A DNA stretch of 64,000 nt from Brachionus manjavacas (GCA_019054805.1 JAHQIY010000026.1:744001-808000), one strand, 5' to 3'; shown: positions 21,925 to 34,326, numbered from the stretch's first letter. The notes: a model not told the origin generated them from the letters alone. Program-made: numbers and translations.

Positions 21925-22116
21925 TTCTTCTTCTTCTTCTGCGTATCTTTTAATTAAAGAGGATAACGTTTCAGTTTTTTTTTGTGACGTTGAACACACT
22001 CATGTCCCAAAGGCAAGTCGAGGTATTTCAAAAGTTGTAAAAGATGCAATTGAGAGATTTTTTGACGTAGGTGTTACTGCACCAAAAGCAGTTTTGCGTG
22101 CTTTGGAAAAAGAAGG
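21925..22116 (+). pseudogene. Transposon-derived exon (possibly MULE/FLYWCH type)
   Basis: An open stretch of about 64 codons includes DVEHTHVPKASRGISK and VVKDAIERFFDVGVTAPKAV, ending at a plausible 5' splice site (GG|GTATGT). The pattern H-x-H followed by a helical segment and a second helix resembles the region after the FLYWCH zinc finger in MULE-type transposons. No catalytic region is seen nearby. Family assignment is tentative. Confidence 0.35.
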
Positions 22117-22662
22117 GTATGTCTTTCATTTTTATTAATTTTCATTTGAGTTTTGTTTTTTTGTTTTCGTAATAAATAAATCTGTCATTGATTTCAATAA
22201 TTTTGCTTCCCTTTTTTTTTAAATATTTGTCATTATTTTATTGCTACTTTTTGTCATAAAAAAAAATGTTTGTTATTATTATAAAAAAAATTGTCAGTAG
22301 CTTCTATAATTTTGTTATCTTTTTTATTTTTATTTTTTCAGTTAATAAAAAAAAAATTTGTCATATACTTTCTATAAATTTGTCATATGAATAAAATATA
22401 AGCGTTTGTAAAAGCCATGTTAATTGGTGTTTAAAAGCTAGTGCAGACCTTAGCAAAAGTCGTAGAGCTTAGTTAATGATTTTGTTGAAAAGCTCATTAA
22501 ATTTTGCATAAAAAAATTTACAGAATAGCACTGAGACGTCGTATTTTTCAGCCAAAAAGATGGGTCTGTTTTTTATTTCACAAAAACAGGGCAGTATTTA
22601 AAATAAATTTAATTTTTTATTGATTATACATCGGTAAAAAGGTTAAATCATTCAAAAAAAAT

Positions 22663-22847
22663 GTGATGTTTTTTGTGATGCTGATTTGGTGAACAAGGCA
22701 AAGTACCAAATTGATGTCTTTGACACAGACAACTCGGAAATCCAAGATTTAATGACAGCCAAAATTATTATCGACTTTTTAAACAATCAGTTATATTTGA
22801 AAAGGAATGTTCAAAGTGGCTTTAGTATTTTTTGTCACCTGATATAA
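22663..22847 (+). pseudogene. Unrecognised coding-like fragment
   Basis: Sixty codons open to a TAA with protein-like composition (VNKAKYQIDVFDTDNSEIQ, then TAKIIIDFLNNQ). It is GC-richer than its surroundings. No start or matching exon was found; it may belong to the same transposon as 21925-22116. I do not recognise it. Confidence 0.25.
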
Positions 22848-22849
22848 AT

Positions 22850-24425
22850 CAACAGGTAAACCAAAAGAACTTTGTTACTTGGCTCAAAAAGAAAAAATAA
22901 CACATCATTTTAAGCAATATTTTTTATTTAAAACTAATTTTGTTTTCGTCACAATTTTTTTTACTTGAAATAAAAAAAAATTTAAATTTTCTGCAAAAAA
23001 AATTCATAATTGATTAACAGTCATGTCAAAAATTACACCACATTCATTTTGTTTATTTTGAAAAACTATTTTAACTTTTCCTCTCAAAAAAAATAAAAAA
23101 CATTTCAAATCAGAAAACATTCTTTGAGTGATTTAAACAAATATCAGTTTCATTAAACATAAGCCTATAATGATTCATTAAATAATATTTAAAAAAACAA
23201 AACAAATATCACTTTTACTTAATGTATAAAATCTATATGTGGCGTATATTTTTTTTCCAGTTTTAAAATTCGTGTCATTTTTAGTATGATTTGTACAGTA
23301 CTGGTAAAAAATTGTCATCCATTGAAGTACTAAATCAAAAAGATCTTGAATTTTTTGCATCAATTGATTCACGCAAAAAATGAAGCTAATTAATATGAAT
23401 TTTAAAAGAACTTTGAAGATTGCTTCATAAAATTTATTTTTTGTTAAAGTTAAATTGAAATCAGAGAGAAATTTTATTTGAAACTGTTCAAAAGTCATTA
23501 TCCTTTTAAATCTTTATGCAGAATAGTGAATAATGAAATAAATTTGAAAATAATAAAATAATTTATTAAGGATTTAAAAAAAAGAAAATGATTAAATGAT
23601 TTATTTTGGTTCTTTAAATTATGTGAATTCTTTTAATTAATTTTTACAGATAAAGCTAAATTGCTGATAGTAATTTTCTTTTTACTTTCATTGAGATCGG
23701 TATACGAAAATTTAAAATCTAAATTATATTAAAAAATTGAGAATTATTTAATTAATTATTAAATAGTCCTTAAAAATGTCATAATTATTTTCACCATGTG
23801 TGTTTTGGATTTTTTCAAAATCAAGTTGAAAAATTAAAATTCCAAATTAAATTAAAAAATTGAGAATTATTTAATTAATTATTAAGTAGTCCTTAAAAAT
23901 GTCATAAATATTTTCACCATGTGTGTTTTGGATTTTTTTAAAATCTAGTTAAAAAATAACTAAGACATTTATTTTGACATTAAATATTTCTTAATGTGCA
24001 TTTAAAAAAAATATGATTTTAACATATTTATATTTTTTTCTAAAAATATAAACGTCCGACTTAAGTTCATATTAACTTTTTAGTTTAACTATTACATTTT
24101 AGCCAATTTTTTAGGTGTTTGCACAATAGCTAGAAATTTCAAGATGCAATTTTTTAAAATGTTACACAATTTAAAGCAACATTTTCGCAGCTATACTCTT
24201 AACTTATAAAATCACATTACAGAGCAATAAAAATTTAATTTTATACTTAACATATGAAAATTTTAAAGCTCATACAAATACTATCATGCTTTCTATTGAT
24301 TGCATTAATTCACTCACTTTTTTGCCCAGCATCTACAAACACCCAAACTTGACCAAGTGCTAATTTGTTTTGTAAGCTTTTTTTGTTTAAGATATTTTTC
24401 AAGTGGTTTAATTAAACGCAAAAAA
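22850..24425. other. Intergenic, with a local tandem duplication
   Basis: No gene seen apart from the tandem repeat at 23712-23950. The 3' part is the upstream region of eRF3. Confidence 0.45.
23712..23950. repeat. Direct tandem duplication, ~120 bp x 2
   Basis: Two adjacent units share AAAAAATTGAGAATTATTTA, AGTCCTTAAAAATGTCATAA and CACCATGTGTGTTTTGG, with a few mismatches. Confidence 0.85.
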
Positions 24426-26537
24426 ATGTCCAACTGGCAGCAAAACTTTAACCTTGATGCGCCCGAATTTGTTCCAAAGTGTAATTTCCAAAAATTTAAT
24501 AAAAACATCTAGAAAAAATTTTCAACTGGGTTCTTTTTTTAAAGTTACTATTCCAAATAGCGGACAGGCAAGACCACAAATGGGCATGCCTCAAATGCCA
24601 CCTCAGATGGCACCTCTTTCCTATTTCCAGCAAGGCCCTCCAGTGCAACAATACAGACAGCCTTACATGCCACAAAATCAATTCGCAAACACGCCACCAC
24701 AAAACAGCCCTCAACAAATTGACCAACAGGTTTCCAATCCACAAAATCCACCCACGGGACCAAAGCCTACATCTAATCAACCTGCGGTCCCAACACCTAA
24801 GCCGGTATCTAACGAAAGCAAGGTGCAAGATTTATCCATTGATCTCAAGGAAAAGCTTTCGACTAAAACAGAAGAGCAGGAGACATGTGAACAAAAACAG
24901 GAGCCATCTGTGGAGATTGAAAAAAGTGCTCCTCCGTCAGTGGCAACGATAAAAGAAGACGAGGAATGGGACAAAGAAGGTGATGATGATGAACAAAATG
25001 GCGACAACGTTGAAGGAGCTACCGAAGCTACTAAGCCATCCAAAAAACAACTAGTGGTGCGCGAATACAAAGCTAAGAAAGAGCCTATAAATGTTATATT
25101 TTGCGGTCACGTAGATGCTGGCAAGTCCACCATAGGCGGCCAAATTATGTTCCTCACTGGCATGGTAGACAAGCGAACACTTGAAAAATATGAGCGTGAA
25201 GCCAAAGAAAAAAATCGAGAATCTTGGTATTTGTCGTGGGCTTTGGATACGAATCAAGAAGAGAGAGACAAGGGAAAAACAGTCGAAGTCGGCAGAGCTT
25301 TTTTTGAAACAGAGAAAAAGCACTTTATCATTTTGGACGCACCTGGCCACAAAGGCTTTGTGCCCAACATGATCGGCGGTGCATCACAGGCCGACATTGC
25401 TGTCCTGGTTATTTCTGCCCGTAAAGGTGAATTCGAGACCGGGTTTGAGCGTGGTGGTCAAACTAGAGAGCATGCTATGTTGGTCAAAACAGCAGGTGTA
25501 AAATACTTGACTGTTCTGGTGAATAAAATGGACGACGCGACTGTAAATTGGGACCAGGGTCGCTACGAAGAAATTAAGGAAAAGCTCAGTCCATATTTGA
25601 AAAAGTGCGGCTTCCAGCCCGGCAAGGACACCGCCTTTATGCCATGCTCCGGTTTCACTGGTGCATTTATAAAAGAACCAGCCCCAGAGTCCATTTGTCC
25701 ATGGTACCGCGGGCCATGCTTCATCGACTATTTAGACTCACTGCCCACCATAAATAGAACTGTCAACGGGCCAGTGCGAATGCCTTTAATCGATAAATAC
25801 AAGGTACACTTACTGAAATTTTTGATTGTCAGTCATGAAGGAATTGATTTAAAATTTTAAGGACATGGGCACTTTAGTCATGGGTAAAATAGAGTCCGGA
25901 ATGATAAAACTAAATGACAAGCTAATGGTAATGCCAAATAAAGTCAAAGTTGAAGTAGTGAATATTTATTATGAAGAGGAAGAGACCGATTCGGCTATCT
26001 GTGGCGACAATGTTAAATTAAAACTAAAAGGAATTGAAGAAGAAGTAAAATTCATGTTTAGCAGTGCTGGTTCATTTGTAATTTTTTTTTTTTTCTCAGG
26101 AAATTTCTCCAGGATTTGTTCTCTGCGATTTGAAGGATTTTTGTCAGGTTTCAAAAATTTTTGATGCTCAAGTAAGACTGGAATTTTTTGAAATTGACAA
26201 AAAATAAATCTATTCTGCAAAGGTAGTCATTTTAGATTATCCATCGATCATCACTTCTGGCTTCAACTCGATCATGCACATACATGCGGCAACTTGCGAA
26301 GTTCAAATCAGACTTATAATCGGTCTCGTGGACAAAAAAACTGGAGACAAAGATCTAAAAAATAGGCCCAAATTCATCAAACAAGACCAGATTGCCATTT
26401 GTAGATTTGAAGTTTTAGGAAATAACACGGCCGTTTGCATGGAACCATTCAAATTATTTCCACAACTAGGCAGATTCACTTTGCGATACGAGAGCAAAAC
26501 AGTGGCTGTCGGCAAAGTTCTCAAAATTGTCGAATAA
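24426..26537 (+). CDS. GSPT1: Eukaryotic release factor 3 (eRF3/GSPT1)
   Basis: eRF3 is the GTPase that acts with eRF1 to release the nascent chain at stop codons in the cytosol. Exons: 24426-24480, 24545-25803, 25862-26044, 26100-26171, 26223-26537; 627 aa, phases consistent. The N-terminal NLDAPEFVPKF and a Pro/Gln/Met-rich region match the family's disordered, poly(A)-binding-protein-contacting extension. The GTPase domain starts at about residue 215 and has all motifs: GHVDAGKST (P-loop), DAPGHKG (G3), NKMD (G4) and CSGFTG (G5). Domains 2 and 3 follow, with CGDNVKLKLKGIEEE, GFVLCDL and a C-terminal GRFTLRYESKTVAVGKVLK. The short first exon is supported by the FVPKF join across the intron. 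Introns are 51-64 bp. A complete, apparently functional gene. Confidence 0.96.
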
Positions 26538-26747
26538 GTCTTTTGAATATCAATTATTTAAACGTGATGGAATTGTCATAAGTTTCCATTTAAAAAGAAA
26601 TTTATTAAATTTTTCCAAATATTTTTGAAATAAAAAATTAACAAAATTTTTTCGGTTTTTTTATTCTAAAAATTGATTATAGCATTAGCATGTTATTAGA
26701 ATTTTTTAAGGATTTTTTTTTCTATAAATTATGATTTATGCTCAAGA

Positions 26748-27232
26748 ATGGATAAAAATATTCCAAATATTGAAAATTACAAGCCGAATTTCAATTTCTT
26801 GACAGAAATCTATGAGGTGATGAAAAGGTTTGATTTTTTGACAAAATTTTTTTCTTTTTTAAGTTTAATTTTTTAACAAGTTTTGAAAATAATCCGTCCA
26901 AATTGGGACCAAAGATAAACGAATTAAAGTCCAAGTTTGAAAAAGCTCGCGCTCTCTTGGAAAATATTCCTGGTATTGACATGAGTCTTTCTGAGCAGCA
27001 GGAATATTATCAGAATTTGCTTAATCAATACAAAAAAGAAAATGAGCTGCTTAATTCTTATAAAGAAATGTGTACTTTTGATTTAAGTAAATTGGATCAA
27101 AATCCGGACCAAAGTTCTGCAAAAACCGAAGCACAAGAGATTTGTTATCAGGATCAAAATTCGTTAAATCTCAATCAGCAATCTTATCAAAATATTTTTA
27201 ATAGTGATCTAAATTTGGATGATTTAAATTAA
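26748..27232 (+). CDS. MED9: Mediator complex subunit 9
   Basis: MED9 is a middle-module subunit of the Mediator coactivator that links activators to RNA polymerase II. Exon 1 is 26748-26827, intron 26828-26880 (53 bp), exon 2 26881-27232; 143 aa, close to the human length of 146. The conserved core reads ELKSKFEKARALLENIPGID, then LSEQQEYYQNLL and KKENELLNSYKEMCTFDLSK, matching the family's two-helix hairpin with the PGI turn and the ELLxxYKxxC end. The C-terminal 35 residues are Gln/Asn/Asp-rich and not conserved. It starts about 210 bp after the eRF3 stop on the same strand; no shared regulation is evident. The identity rests on a colinear match of the whole core. Confidence 0.87.
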
Positions 27233-27539
27233 ATTAATGATAAATTAATCTGTACATATTTTAATTATTTTATTGAATAAAAAATTTACTCAAAACATTC
27301 ATTTAGGACGTTATTTCTTCTGCTATTAAAATTATGTTTATGATAGCAAAATTTTTTCTTTTGATAGCAAAAACAAAAGTATAAATAAATAACCATAAAT
27401 ATTTTTATAAAATTTTATTCATATCAAATTTGAAAAGGTAAAAAAAATTTAAGCTAAGTACCGACAAAAAATATAAAAATTTCATATGGAAATATCAATT
27501 TTAGTTTTTTCGCTCTCTTTTTGATTTTCTGACAGAACT

Positions 27540-27815
27540 ATTTTCTGTTTTTCTTTTTTTAGTTGTAGAACCTTGAGGTCTGCCACGACGTTTTGGACCA
27601 TTTGAAGATTTTTGTGCATCAGCTTAATAATTTTGACCAAAATTTTGACAGAAGCGACCATATCCTTATGGTCTAGTTTATCAAGAATAAGAGCAGTTGA
27701 CTTAGTTTCATTTTCGTAAATTCTTAATATCTCATCCCTAACATTTGGATTTAAACGTTGATCATCAAATTGTAATTCACACGGAGGACGATTGGGGTAA
27801 ATTTTGATGTAAAAA
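27540..27815 (-). pseudogene. AT-hook protein remnant in TIR element
   Basis: The minus strand encodes PPCELQFDDQRLNPNVRDEI, a helical stretch (STALILDKLDHKDMV), then after a probable 1-bp frame change ADAQKSSNGPKRRGRPQGS and TKKRK. RRGRP flanked by lysines is a canonical AT-hook, which binds the minor groove of AT-rich DNA. The stop in the AT-hook frame just upstream shows the ORF is broken. It could be an element-encoded DNA-binding protein. Confidence 0.5.
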
Positions 27816-28139
27816 ACAACATAAATATAAAGTGGATTGTCTGATTTTGTCGATGCTAAAATAACTTTACATATATATTAAATATTTTTAAGCTTAATAT
27901 TGATTTATTTGAATGAATTAAAAAATTACAATATATTAAATTTTTATTTATTTAAATGTAAATTTTGTAAAATTATAAAAATGTAAAAAAAAAAGTATTT
28001 AAACAATAAAATTTTAAACAGAATTTTTTTCTTTATTTTTTATTATATCCAAATCCAAAAATCCAAAAATAATAGTAATTTTATTAAGAAACTAAATAAA
28101 CCGATTATATTCTTATTGAATTTTTTTTAAGAAACAATT

Positions 28140-28329
28140 GCATTCAAAACTAAAAATCAAATTTCAATCAAGTAGACGTGGTGATAATCCGTCTGATGCA
28201 GTAAAACAAGCCCGTCAAAAAGTACACACCAAAAAAAAAAAGATATAAAAAAACAAATCAAGATAATTATTCAAGTGATGCAGTAGTTGATTTACTTTTA
28301 TCTACTATTCAAGAAACTATTTTCTAAAA
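28140..28329 (+). pseudogene. Lysine-rich ORF remnant in TIR element
   Basis: Reads SSRRGDNPSDAVKQARQKVH, a run of lysines, then in a shifted frame NQDNYSSDAVVDLLLSTIQ and a stop. The repeated SDAV motif suggests a real protein tail. Divergent from the AT-hook ORF. Not recognised. Confidence 0.3.
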
Positions 28330-28890
28330 AAACTTGTTTTCTTTTTAATTTGTTTTTTTTTAATTTTAATAAAATAGTTTAAATTCAATTCAATTTCTTT
28401 ATTTTCTTGAACCATACCTTTTGTTAATAAGCAGCCTTAAAGATTTCGCTTTGGTAAACCAATAACGATTATTAAAAGCAGTTTTTTTTTTTCATTTATA
28501 TCATTTTTAACTAGTTTTACCTTAATGTATAGAATAAAACTAACTTAAATGTAAAGATTTAAAAATTTACATTTAGTTTGGCAAAAGTAAGTTGTTATAT
28601 GTATGTAAAAAAATTGTTACCTCTATTGTTGTGTGTGCACATTTACTTGCATGATTATGTTTATCTGTTTACATATGCAGAGTGCATTTTTGTGAATCTT
28701 GGGGCAAGAGCAAATATATTTGAACTGGACAATTACCTTTACTACCTTGTGAATAACATGAAAATCGTCTTTTTTCGTCAAATTTTGCGAAAAAAGACAA
28801 GTGTAAAAATTTAGCTATCATTAAATAATTTTTTTTTCTAGCAGTTAAAAATATTAATTAATGATAATAGCAGAAGAAAAAAATTCACTA

Positions 28891-30315
28891 GCAGAAAGAA
28901 ATAGATCAACAAATAAAAAAAAATTTGATTATTTTTTTGATACGTAAAAATGAAACTAAATTCTGATTTAAACAATAAAGAGCAATTGTTTCTTTTTTTA
29001 AAAAATATATTTTAAGGTTGCTTCTTAAATTGGTACGATTTGATAAAAATTTAAAACTAAAAATAATTTTTTTTTATTAGAAAAATTTAAATTTTTAGTT
29101 AGAAATAAAATAAAGACTCCACATATTAAATTGAAATTCAAAGAGAGCAATTTTAATAATTTCTTCAAAGTTTAAAATGTTACCTGTAATAATAATAAAT
29201 TTTATTCATATTTTCAAACAAAATCTTAAGTATCATTAAATATTAATAGGATTTTTTCAACAACTTTTTCATCTTAACTTGTAAATAAAAATCAAAATCC
29301 ATCAAACTTTAAAATTAGAAATACGGAAATAATTTCAACTTTTGTGAATACAAACGGATTTTGATGAAAGAATTAAAAAAATCTTATTTGCATTTAAACA
29401 CTAGCTTTAAGGGGTTTCTCAATCGTTACTATCGTTATATTATAATTATTTTTTATGGCAAAGAATTAAAAATTTAACAAATAAAATACCAAGAAACTTA
29501 TTCTTCTGTCAACAAAACTAAAGAAATAAATAAAAAATAAATAAAAAGTATAAGTTTTTGGAAAAAAAAAATAAAAATAATTTCGAAGATTTCCATTTAA
29601 CAATTATAAATGCGAATTTTCATTCTGCTAGAACAATACAATTAAAATGTTACCTAGAGCTTTATAAATTTAAAAGAATATTAATTACTTTTTTCAAAGA
29701 CTTTTGTTCGATTCTTAGAATCAGAGGCTTCTGAAATTAAAGACGCTAGAACTTCTCTAATTGAAATCCTAAATGGCTATAAGGAAAATAAAATCTAATT
29801 TTAGTGTAAATACATTCAATTGCACAAAATTTCTAGTTTTATAAAATTTTGTTTTAAATTGTTTTAATGAAATAAACTAGTCATTTTATGCTGGCTCGCT
29901 GCAAAAACAAGATCCTTAATTTCAACTTCAGGTGATTTTTAAATTAAAAAAATTACCTACATATTTCTTACTAAAAAAAATTGAACCATTTTAATTTAGA
30001 AAGTTGTCGGAATATAATAAAATAAACATTTTAAGAAAAGGGAATTTATTTAAAAATTCAAAAAAATAAAATTGTCCTCTTATGCCTTCGCGGCTTTATT
30101 TTCCATTGCAAACAATTTTAATTTTTTCTAAATCGATGATAAAAAAGAGAAAATTTTGATGTTTTAAATATTAAGTCTGGCAATTTTAGTTGACAAGGTC
30201 TTTATATATTTTTTAAAATTTAGTAATTAAAATATTAAATTTTATTTAAAAATAAAAAGCCCAAAATTTTAGATACAATGATATAAAGAAAATAAAAAGC
30301 AGCTTTAAATCAACT
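28891..30315. other. Upstream region of orphan gene
   Basis: No coding sequence recognised. Bases 29500-29630 recur inverted at about 49700-49833. Confidence 0.45.
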
Positions 30316-31494
30316 ATGGAATCAAAGAGCTTTATCATTAAAAACTCAGCAAACGCTGGTCGTGAGCAATTGAATAAAAATCGTGGAGATCATGATCTAA
30401 ACTTGAACGAAAACACTTATGGTTTTGTCACCCAGGTAAACACAACTGACAATATTGAAAAAAATTCTTATTTAGTCGAAAACGTTAATGCGAAACAAGA
30501 GATTCCAATTGAACCGAGTGATGTATCTGACCAAAACAACAATAAACCCGAAAATGATTTAAAAAATTTAAAATCTCTGAACAAAGAATACGATTTTGTG
30601 ATTCCGGCGCTCAATTCTCAGACCAACAGCTTCATATCAGCACACAAGCAGCTGAATAATCTAAAAGATGAATCGAAAAAATCCTTCGACTACTTTCCGG
30701 ACATTCAAATCGAAAAAGCAAAGTACAACACCAAGAGCATGTTCGACCAAAATATATATGTAAAGTACTTGACCAAAAAGGTTCAGAGCGAGATGAGAGC
30801 AAAAAAACAAACCGACAGCTCAAAGCAAGTCCGAGATCCGGACAAGTTTTCCAAAGCAGAAAAATCGGCCAAACTAAAAAACAATTCATTCAACTATGAA
30901 CTGTCTTCGAACGAAAATTTGGCTGACCAAGGTGAGAAAAATATGGACAATGTCCAAGATGAAAAGTATCCCTCGATCATTATGCCAATTAAGCCTTCGT
31001 TCAAGATCAAAATCAGCAACAAACCTAAACAAAAAGAAGAGGCTGTAATTTGTCTTAACAAGCGGAATACTCAAGCTAACCAGCGGAGCATGTCACTAAA
31101 GGACGGAAAGGTGAAGTCGAGTCGAAGTGAATCTCGACACACGGAAAAATTGAGAAATATAGAGAAAAAATCGGCAAGAAAAATAATAGACTTGAATTTG
31201 CTCTCAAATGAGTCCATAGTTTCCAGTCATTACATGAACCAACCGGCACGAAAATTTGCCGATTTAAAGCTAAACGAAAATTGGCCTGCGTCTAACATGT
31301 ACAAATTTACCATACAAACTAATCCTTGGGTGCGATCTTTCAAAGAAAAATCAATCGCCAACGAAATAAACACCAACTTTAGGCACATTTCAATGGATGG
31401 ACTTAAAAAAGCCGACTTTGCCTATCTGCCTTCTCGATCCGACACAAAAACATCGTCTTCTTTCTTTCCAAACATAAAACAAATTTTCCTGTGA
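30316..31494 (+). CDS. Hypothetical basic, disordered protein, 392 aa
   Basis: A single ATG-TGA exon, clearly coding by length and composition in AT-rich DNA. The protein is rich in Lys, Ser, Asn and Glu, with no transmembrane segment, signal peptide or recognised domain. Local features: a Lys/Arg/Ser block at about residues 257-290 (KVKSSRSESRHTEKLR), an FKIKISNKPKQKEE segment, and a C-terminal region with NPWVRSFKEKS and FFPNIKQIF. It looks like an intrinsically disordered protein, perhaps nucleic-acid or cytoskeleton associated, but nothing fixes a function. A diverged inverted copy of its last ~35 codons lies at 49576-49660, in frame and with the same stop position, which supports it as a real gene. 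The ATG is the first in frame. Confidence 0.7.
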   Translation: MESKSFIIKNSANAGREQLNKNRGDHDLNLNENTYGFVTQVNTTDNIEKNSYLVENVNAKQEIPIEPSDVSDQNNNKPENDLKNLKSLNKEYDFVIPALNSQTNSFISAHKQLNNLKDESKKSFDYFPDIQIEKAKYNTKSMFDQNIYVKYLTKKVQSEMRAKKQTDSSKQVRDPDKFSKAEKSAKLKNNSFNYELSSNENLADQGEKNMDNVQDEKYPSIIMPIKPSFKIKISNKPKQKEEAVICLNKRNTQANQRSMSLKDGKVKSSRSESRHTEKLRNIEKKSARKIIDLNLLSNESIVSSHYMNQPARKFADLKLNENWPASNMYKFTIQTNPWVRSFKEKSIANEINTNFRHISMDGLKKADFAYLPSRSDTKTSSSFFPNIKQIFL

Positions 31495-33985
31495 TTTTTG
31501 TTTTCTTTTTTTGTACAAAATCAATAAACTTTTTTAAAAATGCATCAAAACTTTGCTAATCTCTAAAAACACAGACCCAAATACCCAGTCAAACATTTTA
31601 TAGAGATTGTTTGAAGTTTCTTGAAAGATTCTTTCAAAAATCTTTATTTTTTCTCTATATTCTCTTTAAAATCTTTAATCTGTTCTACCAGTCAATACGT
31701 TTTAGAGATTTTTTGTAGTTTGAAAGCTCGGAAAGATGAAGCTATTAGCGATGTATGAAAAAACATGTGATTTTTAGATTTTTCTCAAGAACCATTCCTA
31801 ATTAAATCAAAAAGCTTTTTTAATTTCTACTTAATTGATAAAATGTTTTAATTGTTTGATTTTTCTTTTTTTCAAAACTTTAGAAAACCAAAAAAAAAAA
31901 AAAAAAATACGATCGAAAAACAAAATTTGAAAAATTATTTCTAGTATTTTTTTTTAATTCATTTAAATCATGTGACTAACACAAATATAAAACATTCTAT
32001 TTTTTTCTTTTTTTTTATCTAGAAAGACAAAACTTTACTTTATTTTATTCTATTTTTTATATTTTCTTTACATCACCCTTGCGGCATTAATTGAATAATG
32101 CTGTACGCTAATTTGCTTACGGGATTGATAGCGGTTACTTTTTTTTTTTTTGATAAGTGCTGCAGTTCACTTAATTATTCCATCTTTACTTTTCAAGATA
32201 CAGTTAAATTATCATTTAGAAGACAAGCAAGCTCTCCCATTTAGAAGACAATAATTAAGCCATTTACATACCCTTAAAAATTCATAAGTTCAAAACATTT
32301 AACAATCTTTTCCAATTAATGTCTTTTCAACTTTAATTTTTTTAGCTTATTTACTCTATTTAGATTCTTTTTTTTTTTTTTACTTAATTTTATTTACTTT
32401 AATTTAATTTTTATTTTATTTTATTTTTAACTTATTAAGAAGGAGCTTTAGCTCGGTACAGAAAACAAATAAATAAAATAAATAATAAAGAAATATAATC
32501 TACTTTTAGCAATTCAAATAATATCATTCAATTTAACTTATTTTTTTTATTTACATCAAAATTTTAATCAAAGTAATATGGAAATTTTTCTTTTTAATAC
32601 AATTGTTAAAAAGACATAAGTTCTAGGTCAAGTTAAAGTCCGGACTTATAATAATTTTTTTAAATTGCCAACTTGGACTTTAATTTTAGCTTTGTCTTAA
32701 ACTTTACAACCAAAATAATACCTGAAACTACAAAAAAATTTATGAGACCGCGATCATTTCTTGTTCATTTCTTGATTTTTAGATTTTTAAATCATAACTC
32801 TTAATTTAACCCGAACCGCAACAAAATTATTGCTAATTACTTTATGGTCTTACAAAAATCCATTGTGCATATAACATCTGTTTTTAATTTTTAAGCATTT
32901 GGCAAGTGATAATCAAAAGATTTTATTACTTTATTTGAATTTCCTATTAAGATTTTCTTTATTTTATAAACAATAGAATAATATTATTTTTTACTGTACA
33001 TCTAGCTTTATGGCAGCTTTAGTGATCATGATTTTGATCTTTACTATCTTGCTCCTTGAAAATTTTTTGAGGCACAAAATCATATTTATTGACCTTAATC
33101 AATAAATTTATACCGCTTACTGATCTTTATTGAAAAAAAAATTGAAGACTTTTTAGAGATAAATAAAAGAAACTTTTAAAGATATTTTAGAGCAATCTAA
33201 AAGAAATTTTTAAAGATATTTTTGAGAAAAATGTATGATAACCTCTAAGAAAATTTTACAAATTTCTCTAAAATTTCTTTAAAGATCCTTTAGATAAAGT
33301 TGACTTTTATAAAAGTCAATCAAATAAGGAATATAGTTGAATTTCTCTAGTTGACTAGTTAATTTTAAGCTTATCATAAGCTTGAATTGGATTGAATCCA
33401 ATTTCATATTTTAGTAGACATTTAAAAGCTTTCAAATAATAAAACCTTTTCTTAATATGTCATGTGTATGTGTGCTTCTTTTCATTTTGAAACTTTATAA
33501 CAGGGGTAACAAAAATTTTCATTGTTTCATTGATGACTTAAAAGACTTAAATAATTGAAAATTATTTTTATAAAATTTAATTTTTGATTCTTATAAAATA
33601 TGTAGATCCATGTTAGACAAATCTAAATTTAATAATAATAATAATAATCTAAATCACTAAATTTAGAAAATTAAAAAAAAATTGAGAAAGATTTTTATTA
33701 AAATTAAAAGTACTAGAAAGCACTTGAGTTTAGCGATTAATAAGTAACCAATTTTAATTATTAAAAAAAATCGGGCTAAGCTATAATTCCAAATATTTTT
33801 TCCAATTTTTTGAAAAAATTTAAAATTTTGCTTAAAAAAGATTTTTTGAAAAGAATTTGAACTAATTTTTAGATGAATTATTAAATTCTTAAATTTCGAT
33901 TTAACTAATATATAAAGGATCTCTAAATCTTTGATTTTGTTTTTTTATTTAAAGCCAAAGGCAGAGAATTTCAAGATCTATCTAG
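31495..33985. other. Intergenic, partly duplicated in inverted form
   Basis: No gene. Blocks 31495-31580, 33295-33360 and 33415-33700 have inverted counterparts at 49500-49572, 49255-49312 and 47180-47480. The stretch 31.58-33.29 kb has no counterpart and may be an insertion. An (AAT)n microsatellite is at about 33631-33650. Confidence 0.5.
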
Positions 33986-34326
33986 TGGTTAAAGTATTTT
34001 GATTCAACAATAAACTTATGATTTAATAAATTTATTTTCTAAATGAATAATAGAAAGTGGCCACTCTAAGTAGCCAAATGGTTACATACAGAAATAAAGG
34101 GAAAATACAAGAAACATAAAATGAGGTTTTAAATTAATAATAAAACAATTGTATATAAACTAAATATAAATATAAATAGTGTCGTGCGCAAAGCGCAAAA
34201 TAAGCAAACAACTAATAAAGGAATGGCACTTACATCATTTAATCATGCTTTTAATTCATGATTAAATTAAGTGCTGTTGTTGATGTTGATGATGATGTAA
34301 CTGCACACTGAGTTTAGTTCACGACA
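33986..34326 (-). repeat. 3' LTR of Ty3-type retrotransposon
   Basis: On the minus strand it begins TGTCGTGAAC, just after a purine-rich GAGGAAGG that could be the polypurine tract, and ends ATACTTTAACCA. Its first 145 bp (plus orientation) are repeated at 36962-37129 and a piece at 50930-51010. The terminal dinucleotides are my best estimate. Confidence 0.7.

Larger units (their letters stand above)
27311..28879. mobile_element. Putative TIR element with divergent ORF remnants
   Basis: The left end TTTCTTCTGCTATTA and the reversed right end TTTCTTCTGCTATTA match, and GATAGC motifs recur inside both ends. Between them are a minus-strand AT-hook ORF remnant and a plus-strand lysine-rich ORF remnant in head-to-head arrangement. 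Boundaries are approximate and the target duplication is unclear. Confidence 0.5.

Noticed and set aside
24496..25350. Minus-strand open frames opposite eRF3
   Set aside because: Shadows of a conserved GTPase coding region.
28578..28814. 78-codon frame near the right end of the AT-hook element
   Set aside because: No recognisable features and AT-rich composition; not supported as a gene.
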